The notes beneath the pieces were generated by a model. That model had not been told where the DNA came from, ran no database searches, and saw nothing but the letters and a program-made list of their open reading frames with translations. A DNA stretch of 64,000 bases from an uncultured Oscillospiraceae bacterium (GTDB lineage: Bacteria; Bacillota; Clostridia; Oscillospirales; Oscillospiraceae): positions 1-64,000 of the forward strand of contig CAKTJX010000005.1 in the NCBI GenBank assembly GCA_934569045.1. The letters run 5' to 3'. How positions within the stretch are numbered: position 1 is the first letter of the stretch; every line of letters starts with the position of its first letter. Below are positions 31,855 to 41,288 of this stretch, one piece after another. A program made the translations under genes and the position numbers.

Positions 31855-32856
31855 ATGGAAGAAAACGGCACCTATCGCTGGGCCCCGGACAAAAAGTCGG
31901 AGAAAAAGGGCCCCAACTGGAAGAAAATCAAGCACATCACCCTGATTGCCGCCATCGTAATCATCCTGCTGTCCTTCGTCTCCACCTGCTACTACACGGT
32001 GGATGACAAACAACAGGCCGTGGTCACCACCTTTGGCCGGGTCACGGATATTACGGATGCCGGCGTGCACCTGAAGCTGCCCTTCGGCATCCAGCAAGTG
32101 GACAAGGTGGATGTGAATGTCTACCAGAAAATCGAGCTGGGCTACAGCACCACCCAGAACGGATTCTACGATGTAAGCGAGAAGGAAAGCGCCATGATCA
32201 CCGGCGACTACAACATCGTCAACGTGGATTTCTTTGTGGAATACCGGGTTTCGGACCCGGTGCAGTACCTCTATTCCTCCAATGATCCGGAGAGCATCCT
32301 GCGGAATCTGGTTCAGAGCCAGGTGCGCAACGTGGTGGGCTCCTCCACCGTGGACTCCGTTCTGACCACCGGCAAGGAGAACATCCAGATGCAGGTGCGG
32401 ACCCTGGTCTCCGAAATTCTGGCCCAATATGACATTGGCCTTTCCCTGGTGGACGTGAAGATTCAGGACGCGGAGCCCCCTACGCAGGAGGTGATCGAGG
32501 CCTTCAAGAATGTAGAAACCGCAAAGCAGCAGGCGGAAACCGTCATCAATGACGCGAAGGCCTATCAGAATGCCCAACTGCCCCAGGCTCAGGCCCAGGC
32601 GGACAAGCTGATCCAGAACGCACAATATCTGAAGGAAAAGCGCATCAACGAGGCCACCGAGCAGGTCGCCATGTTCAACGCCATGTATCAGGAATACGCC
32701 CTAAATCCCCAGGTCACCAAAACCAGAATGTACTACGAGGCCATTTCCCAGATTCTGCCGGACGTGAAGCTCTATGTGAATACCGGCACCGGCGGCGACG
32801 TGCAAATGCTGCTGCCCCTGGAGGACCTGATTAACGAAGGAGGAGAGACAAAATGA
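31855..32856 (+). CDS. hflK: HflK-type SPFH membrane protein
   Basis: A 333-residue SPFH/band-7 protein. A short basic N-terminal region precedes one membrane helix (residues ~24-43, HITLIAAIVIILLSFVSTCYY). The SPFH domain follows, with DDKQQAVVTTFGRVTDITDAGVHLKLPFGIQQV, FFVEYRVSDP and VDVKIQDAEPPTQEVIEAFKNVETAKQQAE, then a long coiled coil (~215-290). Together with HflC it forms a ring that in Escherichia coli encloses FtsH and limits its proteolysis. It overlaps hflC by four bases (ATGA). Confidence 0.92.
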   Translation: MEENGTYRWAPDKKSEKKGPNWKKIKHITLIAAIVIILLSFVSTCYYTVDDKQQAVVTTFGRVTDITDAGVHLKLPFGIQQVDKVDVNVYQKIELGYSTTQNGFYDVSEKESAMITGDYNIVNVDFFVEYRVSDPVQYLYSSNDPESILRNLVQSQVRNVVGSSTVDSVLTTGKENIQMQVRTLVSEILAQYDIGLSLVDVKIQDAEPPTQEVIEAFKNVETAKQQAETVINDAKAYQNAQLPQAQAQADKLIQNAQYLKEKRINEATEQVAMFNAMYQEYALNPQVTKTRMYYEAISQILPDVKLYVNTGTGGDVQMLLPLEDLINEGGETK

Positions 32857-33728
32857 AAAAGCGCACCGTAATTACCCTGATTGTCCTGGTTCTGGCGCTG
32901 ATTCTGGTATCCGGCTGCTTCTTTACGGTCCGGGAGGATGAATACGCCTGCACCGTCCGCTTCTCCAAGATCATTTCCACCACCGGCGAGGCAGGGCTCC
33001 ACTTCAAGCTGCCCTTTGTGGATAGCGTGAAGTATTTTACCAAGGCCACCCAGCTCTATGACATTCCGCCCTCCGAGGTGCTGACCTCCGACAAGCAGAA
33101 TATGACCGTGGACTGCTACATTCTCTGGTCCATCGGGGACCCGAAGCTCTTTTATCAGCGCCTGGGCACCACCGGCAACGCCGAGCAGCGTCTGGACGCG
33201 CTGACCTACAACGAGCTGAAAACCGTCATGGGCACCCTGGCCCAGTCCGATATTGTGAATATGGAGGACGGGGCCAAGCGGAACGAGATTTACAACTCCA
33301 TCGCCACCGACGTGGACGCCCTGGCCCAGGCCTACGGCATCCGAGTGGAGGACGTAAAAATCAAGCAGTTTGACCTGCCGGAATCCAACCTGAACGCCGT
33401 GTACAACCGGATGATCTCCGAACGGAACCAGATTGCGGAAAAGTACACCGCCGACGGCAATTACGAGGCCTCCATTATCCGAAACAACGTGGATAAGCAG
33501 GTGAACATCATCGTCTCCAACGCCCAGGCCGAGGCCGCCAAGCTGGAGGCCGAGGGCGAGGGCGAATACATGCGCATGCTGGCCGAGGCCTACCAGACCC
33601 AGGACCAGCAGGAATTCTATGAATTCACCCGGGCCTTGGATGCTCTGAAAGCCAGCCTCACGGGAGAGGAAAAGACTGTAATTCTGGACCGGGATTCTAA
33701 ATTGGGACAGATTTTGATGGGAAATTAA
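32853..33728 (+). CDS. hflC: HflC-type SPFH membrane protein
   Basis: A 291-residue partner of HflK. The N-terminal membrane helix TLIVLVLALILVSGCFF (residues ~6-22) is followed by the SPFH domain with REDEYACTVRFSKIISTTGEAGLHFKLPFVDSVKYFTKATQLYDIPPSEVLTSD-type blocks. A Glu/Ala-rich coiled coil (NAQAEAAKLEAEGEGEYMRMLAEAYQTQDQQEFYEF) lies near residues 220-260, and the C-terminus LDRDSKLGQILMGN resembles the family ending. It starts within the end of hflK, after GAAGGAGGAG. A strong terminator follows. Confidence 0.92.
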   Translation: MKKRTVITLIVLVLALILVSGCFFTVREDEYACTVRFSKIISTTGEAGLHFKLPFVDSVKYFTKATQLYDIPPSEVLTSDKQNMTVDCYILWSIGDPKLFYQRLGTTGNAEQRLDALTYNELKTVMGTLAQSDIVNMEDGAKRNEIYNSIATDVDALAQAYGIRVEDVKIKQFDLPESNLNAVYNRMISERNQIAEKYTADGNYEASIIRNNVDKQVNIIVSNAQAEAAKLEAEGEGEYMRMLAEAYQTQDQQEFYEFTRALDALKASLTGEEKTVILDRDSKLGQILMGN

Positions 33729-33735
33729 AGCAAAT

Positions 33736-33767
33736 GCCCAGCGCGGATTTCGCGCTGGGCGTATTTT
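33736..33767 (+). terminator. Terminator of the hflKC operon
   Basis: Perfect stem GCCCAGCGCG / CGCGCTGGGC, then GTATTTT. Confidence 0.85.
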
Positions 33768-33975
33768 CGAGCCAGCTTCCCCTCCGGGGAAGCTGGCTCG
33801 CGAAGCGAGACTGATGAGGGCGGTACGCGGGACCGACGTGGGGAAACCTAGGGCGAATTCGTACCATTTTCTATGTTGGCTGGTACGAATTCGCCCAAGG
33901 TTGTACAGGCGGTAACCTTGTACCGCCCTCATCCACCGCCTGCGGGCGGTCCCCCTCCCCCAAGGGGAAGGTTTT
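33767..33975. repeat. GGATGAGGGCGGTAC-family repeat, copy 3
   Basis: Most complete copy: AGCTTCCCCTCCGGGGAAGCT hairpin, GAGACTGATGAGGGCGGTACGC, an inner inverted pair GGGCGAATTCGTACCA / TGGTACGAATTCGCCC (33851-33896), GTACCGCCCTCATCCACCGCC, and GGAAGGTT. Together with the next REPIN it fills the gap between hflC and the bile salt hydrolase. Confidence 0.75.
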
Positions 33976-34101
33976 AAGTTTATACATATAACCGGCTACG
34001 TAGCTCCTTCAATTGTCAATTGTCAATTGTCAATGCGAATCAATCGTTGAAATGTTAAAAAAATTTATGGGTATTCTTGACTTTTAAAACTTTTGCGCCT
34101 C

Positions 34102-34201
34102 GTAGGGGCGGCTACCAGCCGCCCGGAAGGTATCGAAAGGAAGCTGTGAAAACGAAACGCTCAGGCCTCGTCGTTTCCGGGCGGCTAATAGCCGCCCCTA
34201 C
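34102..34201. repeat. REPIN-like inverted repeat, copy 8, with complete outer arms
   Basis: Core arms as in other copies. Outer arms are fully visible: TTGTCAATGCGAATCAATCGTTGAAA at 34027-34052 and AGCTATTGATTCGCATTGTCAA at 34208-34229. The right outer arm supplies the stop codon of the neighbouring hydrolase gene. Confidence 0.9.
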
Positions 34202-34226
34202 GGGCCCCAGCTATTGATTCGCATTG

Positions 34227-35195
34227 TCAATTCTGAAATCTGATCTGCTGCTCCGTAACCGGCTCATAGCACTTAAGGCTTTCCCCATCCAGGTTCTCCC
34301 GGCGCAGATCCACCGCGGTGATCTGGTGGTTGTCGTAGGTGGTGTAATAATAGATGCCCTTGGTCAGGTTGCAGCAGCAGGTGTACAGAGTGATTTCGTA
34401 CTCGTTTTCCCTCAGGCGGCACAGGCCTCTTTGCTGGTCTACGGAGCCTAAGATGTGGAAGAACTGGCTGACGGAGTGGTTTTCGTCCCCGGGGGACAGG
34501 GAATGGAGCTTGGTAAAGGCCGCTCGGACGAAGCGGGACTGGCTGGACAGGTCGCCGGGCAGCCCTAAGCCGCCGAGGCCGCGGCTGTAGGCGTTCAGCT
34601 CGGTGCCGAAGGTGTTTTCCGGGGTGTCGATGGAGAGATTCCGGTAGTTGTTCAGGATAAACATCTGATAGGGGAAGGGGGGATTGTTGGTCATGACCCC
34701 AACGGGGTTGTCGTAAATGTGCAGCCCGTCCGCCATGGATTCCACGGTGATGCAGTCCTGACCGTCAGCCATCATCCAGTGGAGCTGGGCCAGGGGGAGA
34801 TTGGGCAGGAAGGGAATGTTCAGAAGATTGGCGTTTTCCAGCACTTCCCGGGCCTCCCGGACGGAGGCGCATTTCCCCAGCAGGTAGGGGATCAGCTCAT
34901 ATTGGGCAAGGTTGTTTTTTCCGTCCTTTTCCGGGAAATAGGCGCAGTTTCCCACAAAATTCAGCCCGCAGATGCCGAGGCCCTTCTCGTTGAACCCTTC
35001 ATAGTAGAGAGGGTAGTTCTCCATCACCGCCGCCATGCCGATGATGGCATAGTGGGTGGGCAGGGGCTCCACACAGTGGAATTTCATAGGGAAATTCCGG
35101 GGGGTGACAGTGATTCTGTCCCCATAGGACCGCTCATAGTCCAGGGTCCGGCCCATGTAAAAATCATTTGTTTTGTAGGTGGCAGCAGTACACAT
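34227..35195 (-). CDS. Choloylglycine hydrolase family enzyme (bile salt hydrolase/penicillin acylase type)
   Basis: A 322-residue Ntn hydrolase. Removal of Met exposes Cys2 (MCTAATYKT), the catalytic nucleophile. Other family residues are visible: Arg16 and Asp19 in GRTLDYER, Asn in GLNFVGNCAYF near 79, Asn in TNNPPFPYQ near 170, and Arg in SQSRFVRA near 221. The family cleaves amide bonds in conjugated bile salts or penicillin V; the two activities cannot be separated with confidence by eye, but bile salt hydrolysis fits a gut organism. The last residues, RFQN-stop, run into the TTGACAATGCG repeat. It is alone, downstream of remB in the leftward direction. Confidence 0.88.
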   Translation of the reverse strand: MCTAATYKTNDFYMGRTLDYERSYGDRITVTPRNFPMKFHCVEPLPTHYAIIGMAAVMENYPLYYEGFNEKGLGICGLNFVGNCAYFPEKDGKNNLAQYELIPYLLGKCASVREAREVLENANLLNIPFLPNLPLAQLHWMMADGQDCITVESMADGLHIYDNPVGVMTNNPPFPYQMFILNNYRNLSIDTPENTFGTELNAYSRGLGGLGLPGDLSSQSRFVRAAFTKLHSLSPGDENHSVSQFFHILGSVDQQRGLCRLRENEYEITLYTCCCNLTKGIYYYTTYDNHQITAVDLRRENLDGESLKCYEPVTEQQIRFQN

Positions 35196-35256
35196 AATGA
35201 TTCCAGCCTTTCTTTTTTCGGTAGTATACCCTGAAAAACGAAACGTAAACGAAACA

Positions 35257-35288
35257 AAAGCACCCGGAACCAGAATTCCAGGTGCTTT
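35257..35288. terminator. Bidirectional hairpin after the hepT remnant
   Basis: Arms AAAGCACC / GGTGCTTT with TTTTGTTTCGTTT after it on the minus strand. Confidence 0.7.
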
Positions 35289-35291
35289 GAT

Positions 35292-35414
35292 TTATCCATT
35301 ATCCCCGTCCGAATCAAAAACGAAAAAAGAATCCCCATAGCGCGCAATCGTTTTTTGAATTTCCAAGCAATAATCACGAATTCTGCGAATTCTCTGCAAG
35401 TCAGGCGACAGCAT
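35292..35414 (-). pseudogene. HepT (DUF86) toxin, N-terminal remnant
   Basis: A 40-residue frame matching the first helix pair of HEPN-domain HepT proteins: SPDLQRIRRIRDYCLEIQKT followed by IARYGDSFFVFDSDGD. Intact family members are about 100-140 residues and carry the RxxxxH catalytic motif near the C-terminus. The frame stops at 35292, before that region, and a terminator follows, so the toxin is truncated. It overlaps the end of the MntA-like frame, as in intact MntA-HepT pairs. Confidence 0.7.
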
Positions 35415-35553
35415 ACAATTTCACCTTTTCCTTATCGCTTTCCTCCGTTGCCTCATTTCTGGCATAGGAGCCAAAAAGATACACCGCACGAATCCCATAG
35501 GCACGGGCCACCGGCGTAATCCGCCGGGTGATTTCATCCAAAGAATATACCAT
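35401..35553 (-). pseudogene. MntA-type nucleotidyltransferase antitoxin, internally deleted
   Basis: A 50-residue frame from ATG 35553, six bases after GGAAAGGAG. It reads VYSLDEITRRITPVARAYGI then AVYLFGSYARNEATEESD, the GSx10DxD nucleotidyltransferase signature up to the first acidic residue. The sequence then jumps to KEKVKLYAVA and stops, without the second aspartate strand or the rest of the ~100-residue domain. An internal deletion that joined the start to the last few codons explains it. HepT-type RNases are normally neutralised by AMPylation from this partner, so both halves look dead. Confidence 0.7.
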
Positions 35554-35596
35554 ACATAGCTCCTTTCCAAAACAGTATACGAAAGAAGTGAAAGAT

Positions 35597-35842
35597 TTAT
35601 TTCCCCAGCCGCCGCTCTAAGGTGTAGGCATTCAGCGCGGTTAAATGGACCTGGGTGAAGCCGTATTCGCTGGTGAGGACGAAGGATTTGGGCAGATCAT
35701 CGCAGGGAACCACCTGGCCGGATTCCTCTGCCTGCTCCAGAAAGCGCTGGGTGCGGCGGGAATAGGAGGTATTGTCCAGGTCGAAAATGCCGACAATGCT
35801 ACCTTCCCGCACCGCAAAGTCGTTGCCGATGGATAGATACAT
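35597..35842 (-). CDS. remB: RemB-type regulator (DUF370, YaaB)
   Basis: An 81-residue protein of the RemA/RemB DUF370 family: MYLSIGNDFAVREGSIVGIF then DLDNTSYSRRTQRFL, and a C-terminal THLTALNAYTLERRL-like segment. In Bacillus subtilis the remB (yaaB) gene lies in the recF-gyrB gap and contributes to extracellular matrix regulation. Here it lies after gyrA-rnhA. ATG 35842 follows GGAGGTCCCCC; upstream in-frame residues are out of character. It is downstream of rnhA by 13 bases, so probably in the gyr transcript. Confidence 0.85.
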   Translation of the reverse strand: MYLSIGNDFAVREGSIVGIFDLDNTSYSRRTQRFLEQAEESGQVVPCDDLPKSFVLTSEYGFTQVHLTALNAYTLERRLGK

Positions 35843-35855
35843 GGGGGACCTCCGT

Positions 35856-36293
35856 TCATTTCCGCTTCTTCCACTCTCCCACCGCCATCTCATCGCAGCG
35901 GTTGTTCATGGGGTTATCCGCATGGCCTTTGACCCAGTGGTAGTGGACCTCGTGGCGCATGGTGAGCTGGAGGAGACGGTCCCATAGGTCTGGATTCAGG
36001 GCGGGTTTTTTGTCACTTTTGATCCAGTTTTTCTTCTTCCAGCCCCAGGCCCAGCCCTTTTCCAGGGCATCGATGACGTACTTGGAGTCGGAATAGAGCT
36101 CCACCACGCAGGGCTCCTTCAGAGCCTCCAGGCCACGGATGACGGCGGTGAGCTCCATGCGGTTGTTGGTGGTGTTGTCCTCTCCGCCGGAGAGCTCCTT
36201 TGTGGCGCCGTTATAGCTGAGGATGGCCCCCCAGCCGCCGGGGCCCGGATTGCCGGAGCAGGCCCCGTCGGTGTAAAGAGTTACGGTTTTCAT
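35856..36293 (-). CDS. rnhA: Ribonuclease HI
   Basis: A 145-residue enzyme that cleaves RNA in RNA-DNA hybrids. The catalytic carboxylates are visible: Asp9 in [16 protein letters not shown], Glu in [13 protein letters not shown] near 47, Asp in [13 protein letters not shown] near 69, His in [17 protein letters not shown] near 123 and Asp near 133. The basic handle region ([18 protein letters not shown]) is present, as in the E. coli type enzyme. Its ATG overlaps the gyrA stop by four bases. Confidence 0.95.
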   Translation of the reverse strand: MKTVTLYTDGACSGNPGPGGWGAILSYNGATKELSGGEDNTTNNRMELTAVIRGLEALKEPCVVELYSDSKYVIDALEKGWAWGWKKKNWIKSDKKPALNPDLWDRLLQLTMRHEVHYHWVKGHADNPMNNRCDEMAVGEWKKRK

Positions 36294-38794
36294 TCCCCGG
36301 TCTCCTGGTCCTCTTCCTGCTCTACCCGCTCCAGGGAGACAACCTTGTTGCCCTCGTCAAGGCGCATGACGATGACACCCTGAACGTCCCGCTTGTAGAC
36401 ATTGATGGAGGACGCGGGAACCCGGATGATGACGCCGCCGTTTTCAATCAGCATCACATCGTCCTGTTCTCCCACCACCCGGCATCCGGCCACATTGCCT
36501 GTCTTCGGGGTGATGTTGTAGTTTTTCAGGCCCTTGCCGCCTCTGGTCTGGGGGATCTTCTCCCCATCGGGGCCGGTGCGCAGGTATTCCGGCAGCTCGG
36601 TCCGCTTGCCGTAGCCGTTTTCGGTGACGGTGAGCAGGGTCTTTCCCGCTTCCACCTTCTCGGCGCCCACCACAAAGTCGCCTTCATTCAGGCTGATACC
36701 CTTGACGCCCGCGGCATCCCGGCCCATGCAGCGCACATCGGTCTCGTTAAAGCAGATGGCCATGCCCTGGGCGGTGGCGAGGATGATATTGTCGCTGCCG
36801 TTGGTCCGCAGCACGTTCACCAGATGATCGTCTTCCTCCAAGGTCAGCGCCCGGATGCCGCCCTTGCGGTTGGTCTTCAGGGCGATAAAGGGCAGACGCT
36901 TGACGATACCCTTCCGGGTGGCCATCAGCAGATACTCGTCCTCATGGAATTCTCTTGTAACCACCATGGCGGTGACGGTCTCCCCGGCATCCAGGGGCAG
37001 GACGTTGACAATGGCCGTGCCTCTGGCGGTGCGGCCCGCCTCCGGAATCTGATAGCCCTTGCGCAGATGGACCTTGCCGCTGTCCGTGAAGAACAGAATA
37101 TAGTCATGGGTAGAGGCAATGTTCAGGGACTTCACATAGTCCTCTTCCTTCAGGTTCTGGGCATTCACGCCCCGGCCGCCCCGGCTCTGGGTGCGGTAGG
37201 TGTCCACGGGCATCCGCTTGATATAGCCGTGGTTGGAGAGGGTGAAGGCGCAGGTCTCCTCCTCAATCAGGTCTTCAATGTCAATTTCGTCCTCAATGTC
37301 CTGGATGACGGTTTTCCGCTCGTCGCCGAACTTGTCCCGAATCTCCACCAGCTCCTGCCGCAGGACGGCACGGAGCTTGGTTTCATCGGCCAGAAGCTCC
37401 TGGTAGTAGCTGATTTTCTGCTCCAGCTCCTTATATTCCGCTTCCAGCTTTTCCCGATTCAGGCCCTGCAGGGCAATGAGCCGCATATCGCAGATGGCCT
37501 GGGCCTGGACATCGTCCAGGGAGAACCGCTCCATCAGGTTTTGCTTGGCGTTGTCGTAGGAGGAGCGGATGATATGGATGACCTCATCGATATTGTCCTG
37601 GGCAATGAGCAGGCCTTCCAGCAGATGGGCCCGCTCCTGGGCCTTGCGCAGATCGTACTGGGTCCGTCTTGTCAGGACTTCCTCCTGGTATTTCAGGTAT
37701 TCGTCCAGAATCTGCCGCAGGGACAGGATTTTCGGCTGCTTCTGGTCGTCCACCAGGGCAAGCATGATGATGGAGAAATTGGATTGCAGGGCCGTCTGCT
37801 TGAAGAGGTTGTTCAGCACCACCTGGGGGTTGGCGTCCTTCTTCAGCTCGATGACCATGCGCATGCCGTTCCGGTCCGTCTCGTCCCGCAGGTCGGAGAT
37901 GCCGTCCAGGCGCTTGTCCTTCACCTGGTCCGCAATGGTCTTGATCAGCTGGCGCTTGTTCACCTGGTAGGGCAGCTCCGTGACGATGATCCGGGTCCGG
38001 TCCTTACCGAACTCCTCGAACTCCGTCTTGGCCCGGACCACCACCTTGCCCCGGCCCGTGGCGTAGGCTGCCCGGATGCCACTGCGGCCCATGATAATGC
38101 CGCCGGTGGGGAAGTCCGGCCCGGTGATGTGATCCATCAGGTTTACCAGAGTGCATTCCGGGTCATCCAGCACGCAGATGCAGGCGTTGATGACCTCCGT
38201 CAGGTTGTGGGGGGGAATGTTGGTGGCCATGCCTACGGCAATGCCGGAGGAACCGTTCACCAGCAGATTGGGGAACCGGCTGGGCAGAACCCGGGGCTCC
38301 TTGCGGCTCTCGTCAAAGTTGGGGTCCCAGTTCACCGTGTCCTTGTCGATGTCCCGGAGCATTTCGTTGGAAATTTTGCTCAGGCGGGCCTCGGTGTAAC
38401 GGTAGGCGGCAGGGGGGTCACCGTCCACGGAGCCAAAGTTGCCGTGGCCGTCTACCAGCAGGTAGCGCATAGAGAAATCCTGGGCCAGACGCACCATGGC
38501 ATCGTAAACCGACGCGTCACCGTGGGGATGGTACTTACCCAGCACATCACCCACGCAGGTTGCGGATTTCTTAAAGGGCTTGTCCGAGGTCAGGCCGCTT
38601 TCGTACATGGTGTAGAGGATGCGGCGGTGGACGGGCTTCAATCCGTCCCGCACATCCGGCAGGGCCCGGCCCACGATGACGCTCATAGCGTATTCAATAT
38701 AGGACTTTTCCATCTCCTCCACCAGGTGGGATTCCGTGATCACCTGGTCGGGAAAGGCAATGTCTTCCGGTTTGTAGCTTCTGTTATGTGCCAT
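36290..38794 (-). CDS. gyrA: DNA gyrase subunit A
   Basis: An 834-residue breakage-reunion subunit. The catalytic Tyr is in [13 protein letters not shown] near residue 128, preceded by the quinolone-resistance region [20 protein letters not shown] (Ser/Thr position 83 equivalent is Ala-Ser near 93). The coiled-coil tower is [21 protein letters not shown]. The C-terminal DNA-wrapping pinwheel holds the GyrA box QSRGGRGV near 560. It is separated from gyrB by 234 bases with a REPIN-like element. Confidence 0.97.
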   Translation of the reverse strand: MAHNRSYKPEDIAFPDQVITESHLVEEMEKSYIEYAMSVIVGRALPDVRDGLKPVHRRILYTMYESGLTSDKPFKKSATCVGDVLGKYHPHGDASVYDAMVRLAQDFSMRYLLVDGHGNFGSVDGDPPAAYRYTEARLSKISNEMLRDIDKDTVNWDPNFDESRKEPRVLPSRFPNLLVNGSSGIAVGMATNIPPHNLTEVINACICVLDDPECTLVNLMDHITGPDFPTGGIIMGRSGIRAAYATGRGKVVVRAKTEFEEFGKDRTRIIVTELPYQVNKRQLIKTIADQVKDKRLDGISDLRDETDRNGMRMVIELKKDANPQVVLNNLFKQTALQSNFSIIMLALVDDQKQPKILSLRQILDEYLKYQEEVLTRRTQYDLRKAQERAHLLEGLLIAQDNIDEVIHIIRSSYDNAKQNLMERFSLDDVQAQAICDMRLIALQGLNREKLEAEYKELEQKISYYQELLADETKLRAVLRQELVEIRDKFGDERKTVIQDIEDEIDIEDLIEEETCAFTLSNHGYIKRMPVDTYRTQSRGGRGVNAQNLKEEDYVKSLNIASTHDYILFFTDSGKVHLRKGYQIPEAGRTARGTAIVNVLPLDAGETVTAMVVTREFHEDEYLLMATRKGIVKRLPFIALKTNRKGGIRALTLEEDDHLVNVLRTNGSDNIILATAQGMAICFNETDVRCMGRDAAGVKGISLNEGDFVVGAEKVEAGKTLLTVTENGYGKRTELPEYLRTGPDGEKIPQTRGGKGLKNYNITPKTGNVAGCRVVGEQDDVMLIENGGVIIRVPASSINVYKRDVQGVIVMRLDEGNKVVSLERVEQEEDQETGE

Positions 38795-38892
38795 ATAGCA
38801 CCTCCAAAATATCTTGGCACTTCAAACGCGAACCAATGGCAGAAATATGGATTTCCATATCTGATTGAGAAATTTCAAAACTTTTGAGCCTC

Positions 38893-38991
38893 GTAGGGGC
38901 GGCTATCACCGCCCGGAAGGCATCGAAAGGGAGCGGTAAAAACAAACCGCTCAGGCCGGGTCATTTTCGGGCGGCTGATAGCCGCCCCTAC
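38893..38991. repeat. REPIN-like inverted repeat, copy 9, between gyrB and gyrA
   Basis: The left hairpin is shortened by one base pair (GTAGGGGCGGCTATCACCGCCC). It interrupts the gyrB-gyrA pair. Confidence 0.85.
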
Positions 38992-39028
38992 AGGCCCTCA
39001 CTACTGATTCGCAATGACAATCAAATCT

Positions 39029-40957
39029 TTACACGTCAATATTCACCGCGTATTTCGCGTTGCGCTCGATCCAGTCTTTTCTGGGCTCTACCTGCTCGCC
39101 CATGAGCACCGTGAAAATCTCATCGGCCCGGGCGGCATCGTCCAGGGTGATCCGGCGCAAAGACCTCTGCTCCGGGTCCATGGTGGTCTCCCACAGCTCG
39201 TGGGGGTCCATCTCGCCAAGGCCCTTGTACCGGGCAATGTCCACCTTGGCGTTGGGGTTGTCGGAGCGCATCTGGGCGGAAACCTGGTCCCGCTGCTCGT
39301 CAGAATAGGCGACCTTGGTGGTCTTGCCCCGGGTCAGCTTGTACAGAGGGGGCACAGCGGAATAGACATAGCCGTTTTCGATCATGGGCCGCATATAGCG
39401 GAAGAAGAAGGTCAGAAGCAGGGTGCGGATATGGGCGCCGTCCACATCGGCATCCGCCATGATGATAACCTTGTGATAGCGCAGCTTATTGATATCGAAG
39501 TCCTCTCCGATGCCCGCGCCCAGGGCCACAATCAGGGGATACAGCTTGTCGTTGCCGTAAATTTTATCGGCACGGGCCTTTTCCACGTTCAGCATCTTGC
39601 CCCACATAGCCAGGATTGCCTGGAACCGGGAGTCTCTGCCCTGGATGGCAGAGCCGGCAGCGGAGTCGCCCTCCACGATGTAGATTTCGCAGAGGCTGGG
39701 GTCCCGCTCGTTGCAGTCCTGGAGTTTGTCCGGCATCTGGCCGGATTCCAGGCCGGTCTTCCGGCGGATGGATTCCCTTGCCTTCCGGGCAGCCTCTCTG
39801 GCCCGGTTGGCCATCATGGCCTTATCCAGAATCAGCCGGGCAATCTGGGGGTGCTCCTCAAAGTAGGTGGTCAGCTGGTCATTGACAATCTGGTCCACCA
39901 AAGTACGAATGTAGGCGTTGCCCAGCTTGGCCTTGGTCTGGCCCTCGAACTGGGCATCCGTCAGCTTGACGGAGATAATGGCGGTGATGCCCTCCCGGCA
40001 GTCCTCGCCGGAAACCTTGTCGTCGCCCTTGATGATGCCGTTTTTTACGCCGTAGGCATTGAGCACCCGGGTCAGGGCGGTCTTGAAGCCCGTCTCGTGC
40101 ATGCCGCCCTCGGGGGTGCGGACATCGTTGGCGAAGCTCATCATGAATTCGTTGTAGCCGTCGTTGTACTGCACGGCGATTTCCGCGCTGGCGTCGCCCT
40201 TGGAGCCCGCCATGTAGATCACATCGTCAAAGACGGGGGTCTTGTTCCGGTTGGCCCAGCGGACGAACTCCCGGATGCCGCCCTCAAAGCACATGACGTC
40301 GGACTTCTTCTCCTCCTCCCGGTCATCGGTGATGGAGATGGAGAGCCCCGCGTTCAGGAAGGCCTCCTCCCGCATCCGCTCGTGGAGGATTTCGTAATCA
40401 TAGACCAGGGTGTCGAACATCTCCGGGTCCGGCTGGAAGGTGACCTCCGTGCCGGTGTGGTCGGTTTTGCCCACAATGGTCATTTCCTGGGTGATGCGGC
40501 CCCGGGCGAACTTCATTTCGTAGATGTTCCCGTTCTTGTGCACCCGCACCCGCAGCCACTCGGACAGGGCGTTCACCACCGACGCGCCAACGCCATGGAG
40601 GCCGCCGGAGACCTTATAGCCGCCGCCGCCGAATTTGCCGCCGGCGTGCAGCACGGTATACACCACCTCCAGAGCCGGCCGGCCGGTCTGGGGCTGGATA
40701 TCCACGGGGATACCGCGGCCGTCATCGGTCACGGTGATGGAGTTGCCGGGGTTGATGGTCACGGTGATATGCTTGCAGTATCCGGCCAGCGCCTCGTCAA
40801 TGGCGTTGTCCACGATCTCATAGACCAGATGATGCAGACCGGAGGAAGAGGTGGAGCCGATATACATACCGGGCCGCTTCCGAACCGCTTCCAGCCCTTC
40901 CAGCACCTGAATCTGCTCCGCGCCGTATTCCTGGGTCACTTTTGTTTCGTCAGACAT
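39029..40957 (-). CDS. gyrB: DNA gyrase subunit B
   Basis: A 642-residue ATPase subunit. The GHKL site is VYEIVDNAIDEALAGYC near residue 45 and TDDGRGIPVDI near 77, with SGGLHGVGASVVNALS near 118. The TOPRIM domain shows EIYIVEGDSAAGSAIQGRD near 425 and MADADVDGAHIRTLLLTFF near 500. The C-terminus ends RNAKYAVNIDV, the family ending. It lies between recF and gyrA in the usual order, with REPIN-like elements in both gaps. Confidence 0.97.
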   Translation of the reverse strand: MSDETKVTQEYGAEQIQVLEGLEAVRKRPGMYIGSTSSSGLHHLVYEIVDNAIDEALAGYCKHITVTINPGNSITVTDDGRGIPVDIQPQTGRPALEVVYTVLHAGGKFGGGGYKVSGGLHGVGASVVNALSEWLRVRVHKNGNIYEMKFARGRITQEMTIVGKTDHTGTEVTFQPDPEMFDTLVYDYEILHERMREEAFLNAGLSISITDDREEEKKSDVMCFEGGIREFVRWANRNKTPVFDDVIYMAGSKGDASAEIAVQYNDGYNEFMMSFANDVRTPEGGMHETGFKTALTRVLNAYGVKNGIIKGDDKVSGEDCREGITAIISVKLTDAQFEGQTKAKLGNAYIRTLVDQIVNDQLTTYFEEHPQIARLILDKAMMANRAREAARKARESIRRKTGLESGQMPDKLQDCNERDPSLCEIYIVEGDSAAGSAIQGRDSRFQAILAMWGKMLNVEKARADKIYGNDKLYPLIVALGAGIGEDFDINKLRYHKVIIMADADVDGAHIRTLLLTFFFRYMRPMIENGYVYSAVPPLYKLTRGKTTKVAYSDEQRDQVSAQMRSDNPNAKVDIARYKGLGEMDPHELWETTMDPEQRSLRRITLDDAARADEIFTVLMGEQVEPRKDWIERNAKYAVNIDV

Positions 40958-41104
40958 CTTTGTCCTCCTATTTTCAGCCTGTTCACGGTTCCCTTTTCAC
41001 AATTCATGATGTAGAATCGTGAATCTTGAAGAAGGAACGGTGAGAAATGCGTGTTATATGCGAAAGTCTTTGCTCTTTTCAATGTAAATCAGAAGCTGCG
41101 GCCC

Positions 41105-41204
41105 GTAGGGGCGGCTATCAGCCGCCCGGAAATAGTCGGGACGGAGCGTTTCGTCTTTACCTCTCCCTTTCGATCCCCTCCGGGCGGCTGGTAGCCGCCC
41201 CTAC
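41105..41204. repeat. REPIN-like inverted repeat, copy 10, between recF and gyrB
   Basis: Arms GTAGGGGCGGCTATCAGCC.. / ..GGCTGGTAGCCGCCCCTAC. The rest of 40958-41288 holds no gene. Confidence 0.9.
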
Positions 41205-41288
41205 AGGGCTCAAAAGTTCTAAAATTTTCTGAATATGCATGAAATTATGGACATTTCAACGATTGATTCACACATAACCAATTGTTTT

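Noticed and set aside
34050..34230. TTGACAATTG units as -35 promoter elements.
   Set aside because: They occur in both orientations as palindromes next to repeats and are mostly not followed by a -10 hexamer at proper spacing.
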